NCBI RefSeq assembly: GCF_021390245.1
Contig: NZ_JAJUXH010000027.1
Location: forward strand, 30,289 to 94,288
Direction of reading: 5' to 3'
Length of the DNA: 64,000 bases
Origin: Dyadobacter sp. CY323
Lineage (GTDB): Bacteria > Bacteroidota > Bacteroidia > Cytophagales > Spirosomataceae
Below, one piece after another: positions 53,341 through 62,231 of the stretch; positions within the stretch are counted from its first letter, which is position 1; each line of letters opens with the position of its first letter. The notes below the pieces were generated by a model, which saw nothing but the letters and a program-made list of their open reading frames with translations, ran no database searches and was not told the DNA's origin. Made by a program: the position numbers and the translations under genes.

Positions 53341-55004
53341 TTATTCTTTGACGAGGTGTCTGGTTTCGGAGATTTTGGTCGCCTGGTTCACTATGCGGAT
53401 CGTGTATGTACCGGCCGGATGGTTTTCCAGATTGATCTCAATATCATTTTCAGACCTTATCCTTTTTGTAAAAATGACTTTCCCCGACGTGCCGCGCAAT
53501 GTAATTAGACATTCATCCTTCAAGCTTTTTACATTAAAAATCCCCGTCGACGGATTTGGAAAAATGGTAATGCTGCTGCCGGCATCACTCAAACCGGCAC
53601 GTACTATTTTGCTGAACTGATAACTACCATCCTGATCGGCGATTTTCAGACGGTAAAAGTTTTCACCGGACATCGGCTGGTTGTCACGGAATGAATACGT
53701 GTGTTCTATACCGGCGTCAGGCAGGGTAGCGATGTTTTCGAACTTTCTTCCATCCTTGCTTCGCTGAAGCTGGAATTCTTTGAAATTATGTGCGGAAGCC
53801 ATCCTCCATTCCAGTATTACGCTCAGATTTTCTGCCTTAGCCCTGAAATACGCAAGTTGCACAGGCAATGGATCGTTCGGGTTTGTTATTTTGGATAAAG
53901 TACCGTTTAAAAATGAGAGGACGTACAACTCGCCTGCGTGATCTTCCCCAAACGAGATGAGCGACGAATAACTAAGTCCCGCCGGAAAGGTCCCGACTCC
54001 CGCCGGACTGATTAAGCCGATTTTACCAGATTGATAGTCACCAAAAAAGTAATAACCATTTAATGAGCCATACTTGGAGCCCCGGTAAACATACCCGCCC
54101 ATGACCGATGCACTATTGCCGCCATTGTTGGCAAATCCTGGATATATGTGTTTTGGAGGCGTATAACTAGTGCCGGGAGCACAATGCGACGCATTATAAG
54201 TTCAGTGGCTTCCAGACAATTCCAACCGAAATTGGGCGCCGAGCCGTCAAAAGGATATTTTAAATAATTCACCTCTTCCCAGGCATCCTGCCCATTATCT
54301 CCGAGCCAAAGATCTCCGGTGGAGCGGTCGAAACTGAAACGCCAGGGATTTCGCAGGCCCAATGCGAAGATTTTGGTCAGGATATTTTCGGCGGGCGACG
54401 CGCTTTTCATGTCCAGCCTCAATATTTTACCAAAAACCTTGCTCATATTTTGCGAATTGTTGTCTGGGTCGCCGATATCGCCACGGCTACCCGGTCCATT
54501 ATCGCCCGTTGAAACGTACAGATATCCGTCCTTCCCAAATGCAATATCGCCACCACGGTGTCCGCCAAGCACATTCTCATAAGGTATCGTCAGGATTTTC
54601 ACTTCGGAACCGGCGTCCGCCAGATCAGCATTGGAAGGTGAGCGTTTGAATTCTGACAACTGCACCTCCGTGCTGTTTTTCAAGACATACAAAACATAGA
54701 ATTTACCCGAAACCTGAAATTCCGGCGCAAATGCTATACTGAATATTCCTGCCCACTCAGGATCATTGATCTTGCCGCTGATATCGAGGAACGGCTCCGG
54801 GATAACATTTCTGTTTTTAACAATCCTGATCTTCCCGCCAATCTCCGCCACGAAGAGTCTGGCATCACCAGCATGCGCAACTTTTACCGGTCGTGTAAAA
54901 CCGGGAACGAATGCTTCTATGGCCGGATCTGGCTGGGCCAATGAATGCAAACTTCTTAACAATGCAAATGCAATGAGCCAAACTGAGAAATAGCGATGCC
55001 CCAT
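53341..55004 (-). pseudogene. PQQ-dependent sugar dehydrogenase with T9SS tail, frameshifted
   Basis: Two minus-strand frames form one gene: 54060-55004 gives the signal peptide and most of a six-bladed glucose/sorbosone dehydrogenase propeller (FVPGFTRPVKVAHAGDARLFV, GGHRGGDIAFGKDGYLYVS, LGLRNPWRFSFDRSTGDLWLG), and 53341-54102 gives the rest (VMGGYVYRGSKYGSLNGYYF) plus a beta domain and a type A T9SS sorting signal (ITIFPNPSTGIFNVKS, ending HLVKE). The frame is lost near 54199: after EATE the expected YNASHCAPGTSYTPPKHIYP appears one frame away. One base seems deleted, and it is not in a homopolymer. Both halves are otherwise well preserved, so the event is recent or a sequencing error. Confidence 0.85.
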
Positions 55005-55285
55005 ATATTAGATTGACATTAGTCCACTGAACCGCAAATCATCTTAAAAATCCGAAGGTATCGCTGCAGTTGTCTGCCGGACAACCTACTCCGCCAAACG
55101 CTTTAACATCTTTAACCTCCATCATTTCAACTTGTTGATTACGCTTTGAAGTTAGTTAATCTGAGGCAGGTCTATATCAAATATCAATCCATTAAAACAA
55201 AAGAAGACGGCTTTGTGAATTTCCACATTGGCATGGAACAAGTTTTGCATGTAACCTTATAAATCTTAAACAAACTAATATCATC

Positions 55286-55837
55286 ATGGATCAAGGTACA
55301 GGCTCTGAGCCAAAATTTAAAACCAAAACGTCTGCAGGTGCGGAACCTGCTCTCATGGAATTATTTGTAGACAGTCTGCGGGATATTTACTGGGCGGAAA
55401 ATCACCTCGTGAAAGCACTTCCCAAAATGATCAGATCTGCTACCTCGGAAAAATTGGCGAGCACCATTGAAAACCATTTGGCAGAAACCATTGAGCACGT
55501 TAGTCGTCTGGAACGCGCATTCAGCCTTTTGGGATTAGAAGCAATTGCCAAAAAATGCGACGCAATGGAAGGTCTCTCGAAAGAAGCGGAAGGCATTGTT
55601 GAAAGCACCGACGAAGGTACCGCAACAAGAGATGTCGGCATTATTCTGGCTTCACAAAAAGTAGAGCATTACGAAATTGCTACCTACGGCGGACTTGTCC
55701 AGCTGGCGTCTACGCTTAATCTGGCAGACGTTGCAGAGATTCTGGCACAAACGCTGAGCGAAGAAAAAACGGCTGATCAGCTTTTGACCGAAGTTGCGGA
55801 AAACGATATCAACTACAAGGCTTCCGAAGAAGCCTGA
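55286..55837 (+). CDS. Ferritin-like DUF892 (YciE/YciF-type) protein
   Basis: 183 residues. The four-helix ferritin-like pattern begins LMELFVDSLRDIYWAENHLVKAL, then HLAETIEHVSRLERAF, a third helix with SQKVEHYEIATYGGLVQLA and a fourth with LSEEKTADQLLTEVAE. The Glu and His residues at these helix positions are the expected metal ligands. YciE/F proteins are cytoplasmic stress proteins often found with catalase genes, as here: katE starts 20 bases later, so the two are probably co-expressed. Confidence 0.92.
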   Translation: MDQGTGSEPKFKTKTSAGAEPALMELFVDSLRDIYWAENHLVKALPKMIRSATSEKLASTIENHLAETIEHVSRLERAFSLLGLEAIAKKCDAMEGLSKEAEGIVESTDEGTATRDVGIILASQKVEHYEIATYGGLVQLASTLNLADVAEILAQTLSEEKTADQLLTEVAENDINYKASEEA

Positions 55838-55857
55838 TTTAACCCTCATACTACAAT

Positions 55858-58044
55858 ATGGCTACTGAAAAGGACTCAGATAAGACTCAACAGCAGGAAA
55901 ATGATAAGACAACCCAGCTCTCAGGAAATACCTCGGACAGTACAAACGAGCTGATGAAAACCAATACGGGCTTACCCATTAACGACGATCAGAATTCGCT
56001 GAAAGCAGGGGAACGTGGCCCGTCACTTCTCGAAGATTTCATTCTCCGGGAAAAAATAACGCATTTTGACCATGAGCGCATTCCCGAACGCGTTGTGCAT
56101 GCCCGCGGCTCAGGGGCACATGGTGTTTTTAAAGTATATGAGTCAATGGCTTCGGTCACGAAGGCACATTTCCTAAGTGATCCTTCGCTTGAAACGCCGG
56201 TTTTCGTACGGTTTTCAACGGTTGCGGGTTCTCGCGGATCGACGGACCTGGCACGGGATGTGAGAGGTTTTGCCGTAAAATTTTATACGCAGGAAGGCAA
56301 CTTTGATTTGGTGGGAAATAATATACCCGTCTTCTTTATTCAGGATGCGATCAAGTTTCCGGACCTGGTACATGCCGTTAAACCGGAGCCGGACAGTGAA
56401 ATGCCCCAGGCAGCTTCTGCACACGATACGTTCTGGGATTTCATTTCGCTTATGCCCGAATCGGCGCATATGATCATGTGGGTAATGAGCGACCGCGCCA
56501 TACCACGGAGCTACCGCATGATGGAAGGTTTCGGCGTACATACATTCCGGTTTGTAAATGCCGAAGGTGTTGCGAGTTTTGTAAAATTCCATTGGAAACC
56601 CTTACTGGGTGTGCATTCCGTGGCATGGGACGAAGCTCAGAAGATTTCCGGAAAAGATCCGGATTACCACCGACGCGATCTTTGGGATGCCATCGAAAGC
56701 GGGAATTTCCCTGAATGGGAACTTGGAGTACAGATCATACCGGAGGAAGACGAGTTCAAATATGACTTCGACCTGCTGGATTCGACGAAACTTGTCCCCG
56801 AGGAACTCGTTCCGGTCCAACGCATCGGCAAGTTGACCCTGAACCGAAACCCGGACAATTTCTTTGCTGAGACAGAACAAATCGCCTACCATTTGGGACA
56901 CATTGTTCCCGGAATCGATTTCACGAACGATCCGTTGCTGCAGGGAAGGTTGTTTTCTTATACGGATACCCAGCTTTTGCGTTTGGGAGGCCCGAATTTT
57001 CAGGAAATCCCGATCAACAGGCCCATTGTTCCGGTTCATAATAACCAGCGGGATGGTTTCATGCGGCAAACCATCAATCGTGGAAAGGTAAGTTACAGCC
57101 CAAATTCGCTCGGTGACAACTACCCGGCGCAGGCAAAAGCTTCCGAGGGCGGCTATACCACCTATCCCGAACGGATAGATGCCCGCAAAATCCGGGCGAG
57201 GAGCAAGAGCTTTTTTGACCATTTCAGTCAGGCAAAAATGTTTTTCAACAGCCAGGCTGATTTTGAGAAAAACCACATTATCGACGCACTAAGCTTCGAG
57301 CTTGGCAAAGTGAAAACGGTTGCGATCCGTGAACGCATGCTGGGAATATTGTCCATGATCGACAAGGGTTTAGCTAGTGAAGTGGCATTTGCGCTGCGGA
57401 TACATGTTCCACAAGACCCGGAATTGCCGGTTAACCATAGCATTCCAGCCGATGGCGATCCCGCTGATTATGATTCGTTTACATTTGAAACGGCCATTAC
57501 GAGCTCAGAAGCTCTCAGCATGGCTAATACCGTGAAAGACAGTATCAAAACCCGGAAGATTGCATTCCTGGCGGCCGACGGCGTGGACGAAAAATCACTG
57601 ACAACCGTGAAAGATGCATTGGAAGCGGCAGGTGCTGTTGTGGAGGTGATAGCGCCGAGACTTAACTACATCATTGCTTCAAATGATGCACAGATCCCGG
57701 TACAGCATAGCTTTCTTACAGCGGCGTCTGTTTTCTACGATGCCGTTTACGTTCCTGGAGGTACCAACAGCGCCGCCACCATTGAGGCGGAGGCTGATGC
57801 AGTCCATTTTCTGAACGAGGCATTTAAGCATTGCAAAGCTGTAGCGGCCGACGCAAATGCGTTGCAGGTAATTGAAGCCACCTATTTTAGCAGAATGCTC
57901 CCGTCCGAATTTTCAGACAAAGCCATTTTGCAGGAAGGTCTGATCATCGGGGACGATCCCGCGCTGGTTGCTGATAAATTTATATTGGCAATTGCCCAGC
58001 ACCGGTTTTGGGACCGCGAGAAACCCCGGAAAATCCCGGCTTAA
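55858..58044 (+). CDS. katE: Large-subunit catalase HPII type
   Basis: 728 residues, the length of clade-2 catalases. An acidic leader of about 70 residues precedes the core. The distal heme pocket has catalytic His81 in RVVHARGSGAHG and Asn in FDLVGNNIPVFFIQD. The proximal Tyr lies in RLFSYTDTQLLRLGGPNF. Residues about 560-728 are the C-terminal flavodoxin/DJ-1-like domain (KIAFLAADGVDEKSL, VYVPGGTNSAATIEAE) that distinguishes HPII from small catalases. It breaks down hydrogen peroxide in the cytoplasm, with the adjacent ferritin-like protein suggesting iron and peroxide control. A strong terminator follows. Confidence 0.96.
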   Translation: MATEKDSDKTQQQENDKTTQLSGNTSDSTNELMKTNTGLPINDDQNSLKAGERGPSLLEDFILREKITHFDHERIPERVVHARGSGAHGVFKVYESMASVTKAHFLSDPSLETPVFVRFSTVAGSRGSTDLARDVRGFAVKFYTQEGNFDLVGNNIPVFFIQDAIKFPDLVHAVKPEPDSEMPQAASAHDTFWDFISLMPESAHMIMWVMSDRAIPRSYRMMEGFGVHTFRFVNAEGVASFVKFHWKPLLGVHSVAWDEAQKISGKDPDYHRRDLWDAIESGNFPEWELGVQIIPEEDEFKYDFDLLDSTKLVPEELVPVQRIGKLTLNRNPDNFFAETEQIAYHLGHIVPGIDFTNDPLLQGRLFSYTDTQLLRLGGPNFQEIPINRPIVPVHNNQRDGFMRQTINRGKVSYSPNSLGDNYPAQAKASEGGYTTYPERIDARKIRARSKSFFDHFSQAKMFFNSQADFEKNHIIDALSFELGKVKTVAIRERMLGILSMIDKGLASEVAFALRIHVPQDPELPVNHSIPADGDPADYDSFTFETAITSSEALSMANTVKDSIKTRKIAFLAADGVDEKSLTTVKDALEAAGAVVEVIAPRLNYIIASNDAQIPVQHSFLTAASVFYDAVYVPGGTNSAATIEAEADAVHFLNEAFKHCKAVAADANALQVIEATYFSRMLPSEFSDKAILQEGLIIGDDPALVADKFILAIAQHRFWDREKPRKIPA

Positions 58045-58053
58045 CCTGATTTC

Positions 58054-58088
58054 AAAAGCGCTGCAAGATCTTTCTTGCGGCGCTTTTT
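58054..58088 (+). terminator. Bidirectional terminator after katE
   Basis: AAAAGCGCTGCAAGA (58054-58068) and TCTTGCGGCGCTTTT (58073-58087) pair over 15 positions with one G-T and a four-base loop. T-rich on the plus side and A-rich on the other, it can serve katE and the convergent DUF1801 gene. Confidence 0.88.
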
Positions 58089-58090
58089 CC

Positions 58091-58504
58091 TTAAACGGTC
58101 GTTGCCGCAATCCAATCCTTCACCACGCCGATCAGGTCCGATTCCCGATTTTCCACATCTTGCATTGTTTTAAATGTCGCAATGGCCCGGTCATTTTCGC
58201 GCCACGCCAGCATTCCGGATTGATCCGAAATCAGTCTGTCACCGGGTTGCTCCTTCACTTTGGCGCCGCGATGGAATATTAGTTGAATAACCTTCGGCGG
58301 CAGGATTTTCATGGTGATCCGGTCTTCTTCGCCGAACGAGTAATTGGGCCCGTTCCATTTGATATTTTCAGACAAACCAACTTCTGTACCCAGGATCAGC
58401 GCACGCAGTCGTTCTATTTCTGACCTGAACGGGTGATTCAGATCGTCTAAAAATTTAGTAACCTTCTCATTCGCAACATTAACTGGCTCGTTCATAAGAC
58501 TCAT
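58091..58504 (-). CDS. DUF1801-domain protein
   Basis: 137 residues, full length for the family. VTKFLDDLNHPFRSEIERLRALI and SENIKWNGPNYSFGEEDRITMKIL, then IQLIFHRGAKV, match the DUF1801/YdhG-like fold. No catalytic residues are known for this family. The protein is soluble. An internal Met at residue 4 could be used. It converges on katE at a shared terminator. Function unknown. Confidence 0.88.
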   Translation of the reverse strand: MSLMNEPVNVANEKVTKFLDDLNHPFRSEIERLRALILGTEVGLSENIKWNGPNYSFGEEDRITMKILPPKVIQLIFHRGAKVKEQPGDRLISDQSGMLAWRENDRAIATFKTMQDVENRESDLIGVVKDWIAATTV

Positions 58505-58695
58505 TTCGTATTAATTAAATACTGCCGGATCATCGGAATTCTGTCCGGCGGCCACATCAAAAGTAACTAAGTAGCAGACGATCGCGCAGTGCCGGACCGG
58601 CCAAATAAGGTGTGCATTTGTGACAAGTTTGGTTCAATGTACCATCAGCACATTCGGCTTGTCGCAATGCGAAATGCGCTTCGGTCCCGGGATAA

Positions 58696-60132
58696 ATGGA
58701 AATTGCCTATCTTGGTGGAAAAGAAAGAATAAAGCCTACCAAGCCGATTATGAAGCCATCCATTGCCGTTTTGCCGTTTATAAACCTGAACAATGATCCC
58801 GAAGAAGAATATTTTAGTGACGGGGTCACCGAAGAGATCATTAATGTATTAAGCCGTGTGCCTGGTTTGCAAGTTGCGGGACGGACTTCCTCCTTCACTT
58901 TCAAAGGAAAGACGGAAGACCTGAGATGGATCAGCGAGCAGCTCCATGTGCACCACATTCTTCAGGGAAGTATTCAGAGTGTGGGTAACCAGCTGCTTAT
59001 CCATGCGCGGCTGGTGCATGCTGCCGACGGCGATGAGATATGGTCGGAGAAGTATGACCGGGAAATGGACGATATTTTTGACATTCAGGATGAAATAGCG
59101 CTGGCAATTTTGAGTGCCGTGAAAGTACAGTTACTCGGAGAAGAACCTGCCATTACCTTTAAGAGATATACCAATAATAAAGAAGCCTACCAGCTGTATC
59201 TGCGCGGACGGTTTTACCACAATAAATTTGCCGGAAAGGACGAGCACCAGAAAGCGATCAGCTATTTCGAATCTGCACTTGCGCTGGAACCTACCTACGC
59301 GATTGCCTACGCCGGGATTGCTTCGTGTTATCTGAATATGTGGTTTTACAGGCATATGCCTGCTAAAAACGCATTGCCGCTTCTGAAAAAGGCAACGGAG
59401 CAGGCACTTGCCCTGGATAATGGTATTGCCGAAAGCTACCTGGCCCTGGCCCGGATGCAGATGCTTTATGAATGGGACTTCACCAGTGCCTCCGCTACTT
59501 TTAAAAAAGCATTGGAACTCAACTGGAATACAGCCGATTTACACGGCCAGTACGCCCTTTATTCCGCACTCACCGGCAATTATGCGGAAGCAGTATCACA
59601 AATTTCGCTGGCCTTGTCGCTCGAACCATTTTCTCTGATCAATCATTTTTACGCAGGGTACGTATATTGGATATCGGAAAATTTCGAGAATGCAGTGGCG
59701 CAGGGAAGGAAACTGGTAGAACTCGATCCGTCATTCTGGGGCGGGCATATGATCACCGGCCTCAACTTAATCACTTTAAAAAACTATGCGGAAGCCCAGG
59801 AAGCGTTGGAAATGGCACTGGAAATCAACTACAATGGCATTACCCTCAGTGCCTGCGGCGTGTTGTTCGGATTGTCCGGCGAACCGGAAAGCGCCCACGA
59901 CATACTCACTCAAATGGTGTCTCTGAGTAAAACCCAGGTAGTTGCTAATTATGATATGGGCATTGTTCACGCATCTGTCGGCGAGGCAGATACCGCTCTG
60001 GGTTATTTCAAAACAGCAATCGACCTGCACGAGCCGCCTATGCTGTTTTTCAAATTTATTATCAGGGACTGGCTCTCCGGTGACCGGCATGATGCCCGTT
60101 ACGAAGCTCTGGTCTACGAAGTGACGGGGTGA
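58696..60132 (+). CDS. TPR protein with TolB/FlgO-like N-terminal domain
   Basis: 478 residues; ATG 58696 adds 18 residues before MKPSIAVLPF (58750), and either may be the start. Residues about 20-150 form the TolB-N-like segment normally found in adenylate-cyclase or CadC-like regulators (SIAVLPFINLNNDPEEEYFSD, GRTSSFTFKGKTEDLRWISEQL, IWSEKYDREMDDIFDIQDEI). Tandem TPR helices follow (AISYFESALALEPTYAIAYAGI, SATFKKALELNWNTADLHGQY, VAQGRKLVELDPSFWGG). The usual N-terminal output domain is missing, so it may be a remnant or a stand-alone adaptor. The base start of the family is not seen in the sequence upstream. Confidence 0.78.
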   Translation: MEIAYLGGKERIKPTKPIMKPSIAVLPFINLNNDPEEEYFSDGVTEEIINVLSRVPGLQVAGRTSSFTFKGKTEDLRWISEQLHVHHILQGSIQSVGNQLLIHARLVHAADGDEIWSEKYDREMDDIFDIQDEIALAILSAVKVQLLGEEPAITFKRYTNNKEAYQLYLRGRFYHNKFAGKDEHQKAISYFESALALEPTYAIAYAGIASCYLNMWFYRHMPAKNALPLLKKATEQALALDNGIAESYLALARMQMLYEWDFTSASATFKKALELNWNTADLHGQYALYSALTGNYAEAVSQISLALSLEPFSLINHFYAGYVYWISENFENAVAQGRKLVELDPSFWGGHMITGLNLITLKNYAEAQEALEMALEINYNGITLSACGVLFGLSGEPESAHDILTQMVSLSKTQVVANYDMGIVHASVGEADTALGYFKTAIDLHEPPMLFFKFIIRDWLSGDRHDARYEALVYEVTG

Positions 60133-60190
60133 AATTCCAGGTTATTGCCAATGTTTATTGATGATCTGATTCTATACTGCGCCCCTCAAC

Positions 60191-61693
60191 ATGTTTAAAA
60201 TAAAATCAGTCCCTCAGCCACTTACAATCCTGATGGTTGCCATTGTGCTGGCTGCGCTCGCAACCTGGCTGTTGCCGGCGGGCCGGTATAGCAAGCTGTC
60301 GATGGTGGGTAACAAATCGTTTTCGATGACCACTGCGACGGGCGACACACTTTTGCCTTTAACCCAGGAAACACTGGACCGGCTTGGCCTGCGGATTTCC
60401 ATTAGCAAGTTTGTAAATGGAGAAGTGCTCAAACCGGTGTCTGTCCCCAACACCTACCGCGCGGAAGCAAGTAACCCACAGGGATTTATCAAAGTCATTG
60501 AGGCCCCCATCAAAGGAATTTACGACAGCATAGACATCATCATGTTTATCCTCGTCATGGGTGGTTTTGTTTTTGTCTTCAACGAAACCAAAGCCATTGA
60601 AAAAGGTGTCGCTTCCTTATCACACGCAATGCGGGACAAAGGACCTTACCTGATTGCGGTACTCACGATATTATTCGCTTTTTGCAAAGCCAGTTACGGG
60701 ATGGATGAAGAAGCACTGATGTTCTATCCCATTCTTGTGCCCGTTTTTCTGGCTGCCGGGTACGACTTGCTGGTTCCGTTTGCGGTTATTTTCGGCGGTA
60801 ACACGGTTGGTGGTATCGCCGCTTTTTCCAATCCGTTCTCGACCATTATCGCCTCCAATGCAGCCGGCATCAACTGGAAAGACGGCATTTACGAACGTCT
60901 GATCCTGTTCGCACTGACGACCGCTATTTTTACCTGGTACCTGTTGCGCTATGCGGCGAAAGTCAAAAAAGATCCTTCCTCCTCATTGGTTTACAGACTG
61001 GACGGAATCGTAAAAGCACCTTACGACGTCCGAATCAATACAGAAGAGGTCCCTGAAAAACTGGGTATGAAAACCATAATACTCTTGCTGATCTTCCTCA
61101 GCGCATTTTTAGCGATGATCGGCGGAACGATGTTTTTGCAGTGGTGGACGCTGGAACTGTCGGCACTCCTTTTTGGAGCGTCACTTCTGGTTGGCTTTTT
61201 AGCAAAGGTCAATGAACGCGTTTTTATCAGCTCATTTGTGAAGGGGGCCGAAAGCCTGCTTTCTGTTGCATTCATAGTCGGCGTTGCCCGGGGAGTTACC
61301 ATCGTTTTGAATGACGGACACGTCAGCGACTCCATATTGTATTATACCAGCAACCTGGTTTCGCACGTTCCGCCGGCCGTTTTCATTCTGTTCCTTTTTG
61401 TATTTTTCATTTTCTTTTCGCTTTTTATCACGTCTACTTCCGGTATGGCGGTACTTACGATGCCCATTATGGGTACTTTGGCCATCCTGATCAACATTCC
61501 GGGAAGTGAGATCGTGAATGCTTATTTATATGGTATGAACCTCATGTTCTTCGTTTCGCCCACCGCCATGCTGCTGCCGTCACTGGCGCTGGTGAACGTG
61601 AGCGTAAAGGTCTGGCTACGATTTATCATGCCATTACTGGTTGTATTGTTTTTGATTTGTGCCGTGTATTTAGTAGCTAGTACGTATGTGTGA
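60191..61693 (+). CDS. YfcC-family inner-membrane transporter
   Basis: 500 residues with about 11-13 membrane helices. The N-terminal helix (LTILMVAIVLAALATWLLPAG), IMFILVMGGFVFVFNETKAIEKG, CKASYGMDEEALMFYPILVPVF, GGNTVGGIAAFSNPFSTIIASN and the late FFSLFITSTSGMAVLTMPIMG are typical of YfcC/ArcD-like carriers (relatives of basic amino-acid and C4-dicarboxylate exchangers). The substrate is not known; amino acids or dipeptides are usual guesses. The next gene follows after 37 bases, and co-transcription is possible but not certain. Confidence 0.9.
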   Translation: MFKIKSVPQPLTILMVAIVLAALATWLLPAGRYSKLSMVGNKSFSMTTATGDTLLPLTQETLDRLGLRISISKFVNGEVLKPVSVPNTYRAEASNPQGFIKVIEAPIKGIYDSIDIIMFILVMGGFVFVFNETKAIEKGVASLSHAMRDKGPYLIAVLTILFAFCKASYGMDEEALMFYPILVPVFLAAGYDLLVPFAVIFGGNTVGGIAAFSNPFSTIIASNAAGINWKDGIYERLILFALTTAIFTWYLLRYAAKVKKDPSSSLVYRLDGIVKAPYDVRINTEEVPEKLGMKTIILLLIFLSAFLAMIGGTMFLQWWTLELSALLFGASLLVGFLAKVNERVFISSFVKGAESLLSVAFIVGVARGVTIVLNDGHVSDSILYYTSNLVSHVPPAVFILFLFVFFIFFSLFITSTSGMAVLTMPIMGTLAILINIPGSEIVNAYLYGMNLMFFVSPTAMLLPSLALVNVSVKVWLRFIMPLLVVLFLICAVYLVASTYV

Positions 61694-61730
61694 CTTTGAC
61701 GATTGACCGTCACCTCCAAACCCCTAACCC

Positions 61731-62180
61731 ATGAAAAAAGTACTCCTACTCATTCTCGCGGCAGTATCTCCGTTGTTACTCCATGCGCAATCGCAGCCTA
61801 CGGAAAGCGAGAGAGCGGTCCAGCAGACGGTTGTGAACATGTTTGGCGGATTGTCGGAACCGGATTCTTTGACTTTGAAAAAATACTGTTCAGCTGACGT
61901 TACATTCTATGAGAACGGGCAGGTCTGGAATCTGGATTCGATGATCAGAAAAGCCGTCGTTCCCAACATCGGCATCGATTTCAAGCGCACGAACAAATTC
62001 GATTTTATCAAAACAACAATCCGTGAAAACACAGCCTGGGTAACCTACAACCTGTATTCTGACATTAAAAAGGGCGAGCGAAACACCCGGGTGCACTGGA
62101 TGGAAACTGTCATTGTGGTGCGTGAAAAAAAGCAATGGAAAATTAAAATACTGCATTCAACCCTCATTAAAAGGAATTGA
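61731..62180 (+). CDS. Exported NTF2-like (SnoaL/DUF4440-type) protein
   Basis: 149 residues. The signal peptide ends LLLHAQ (about residue 22). The mature part has the cone-shaped NTF2 pattern: SERAVQQTVVNMFGGLSEPD (helix), DVTFYENGQVWNLDSM, FIKTTIRENTAWVTYNLYSD and HWMETVIVVREKKQWKIKIL, ending HSTLIKR. Members bind small ligands or act as ketosteroid-isomerase-like enzymes. No catalytic residue is assigned. It is periplasmic or secreted and followed by the serine hydrolase gene after 51 bases. Confidence 0.82.
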   Translation: MKKVLLLILAAVSPLLLHAQSQPTESERAVQQTVVNMFGGLSEPDSLTLKKYCSADVTFYENGQVWNLDSMIRKAVVPNIGIDFKRTNKFDFIKTTIRENTAWVTYNLYSDIKKGERNTRVHWMETVIVVREKKQWKIKILHSTLIKRN

Positions 62181-62231
62181 CCTGAATTTCCTGATTGCCA
62201 CACGCATTCATCATTGGAAATGAATTAAAAA

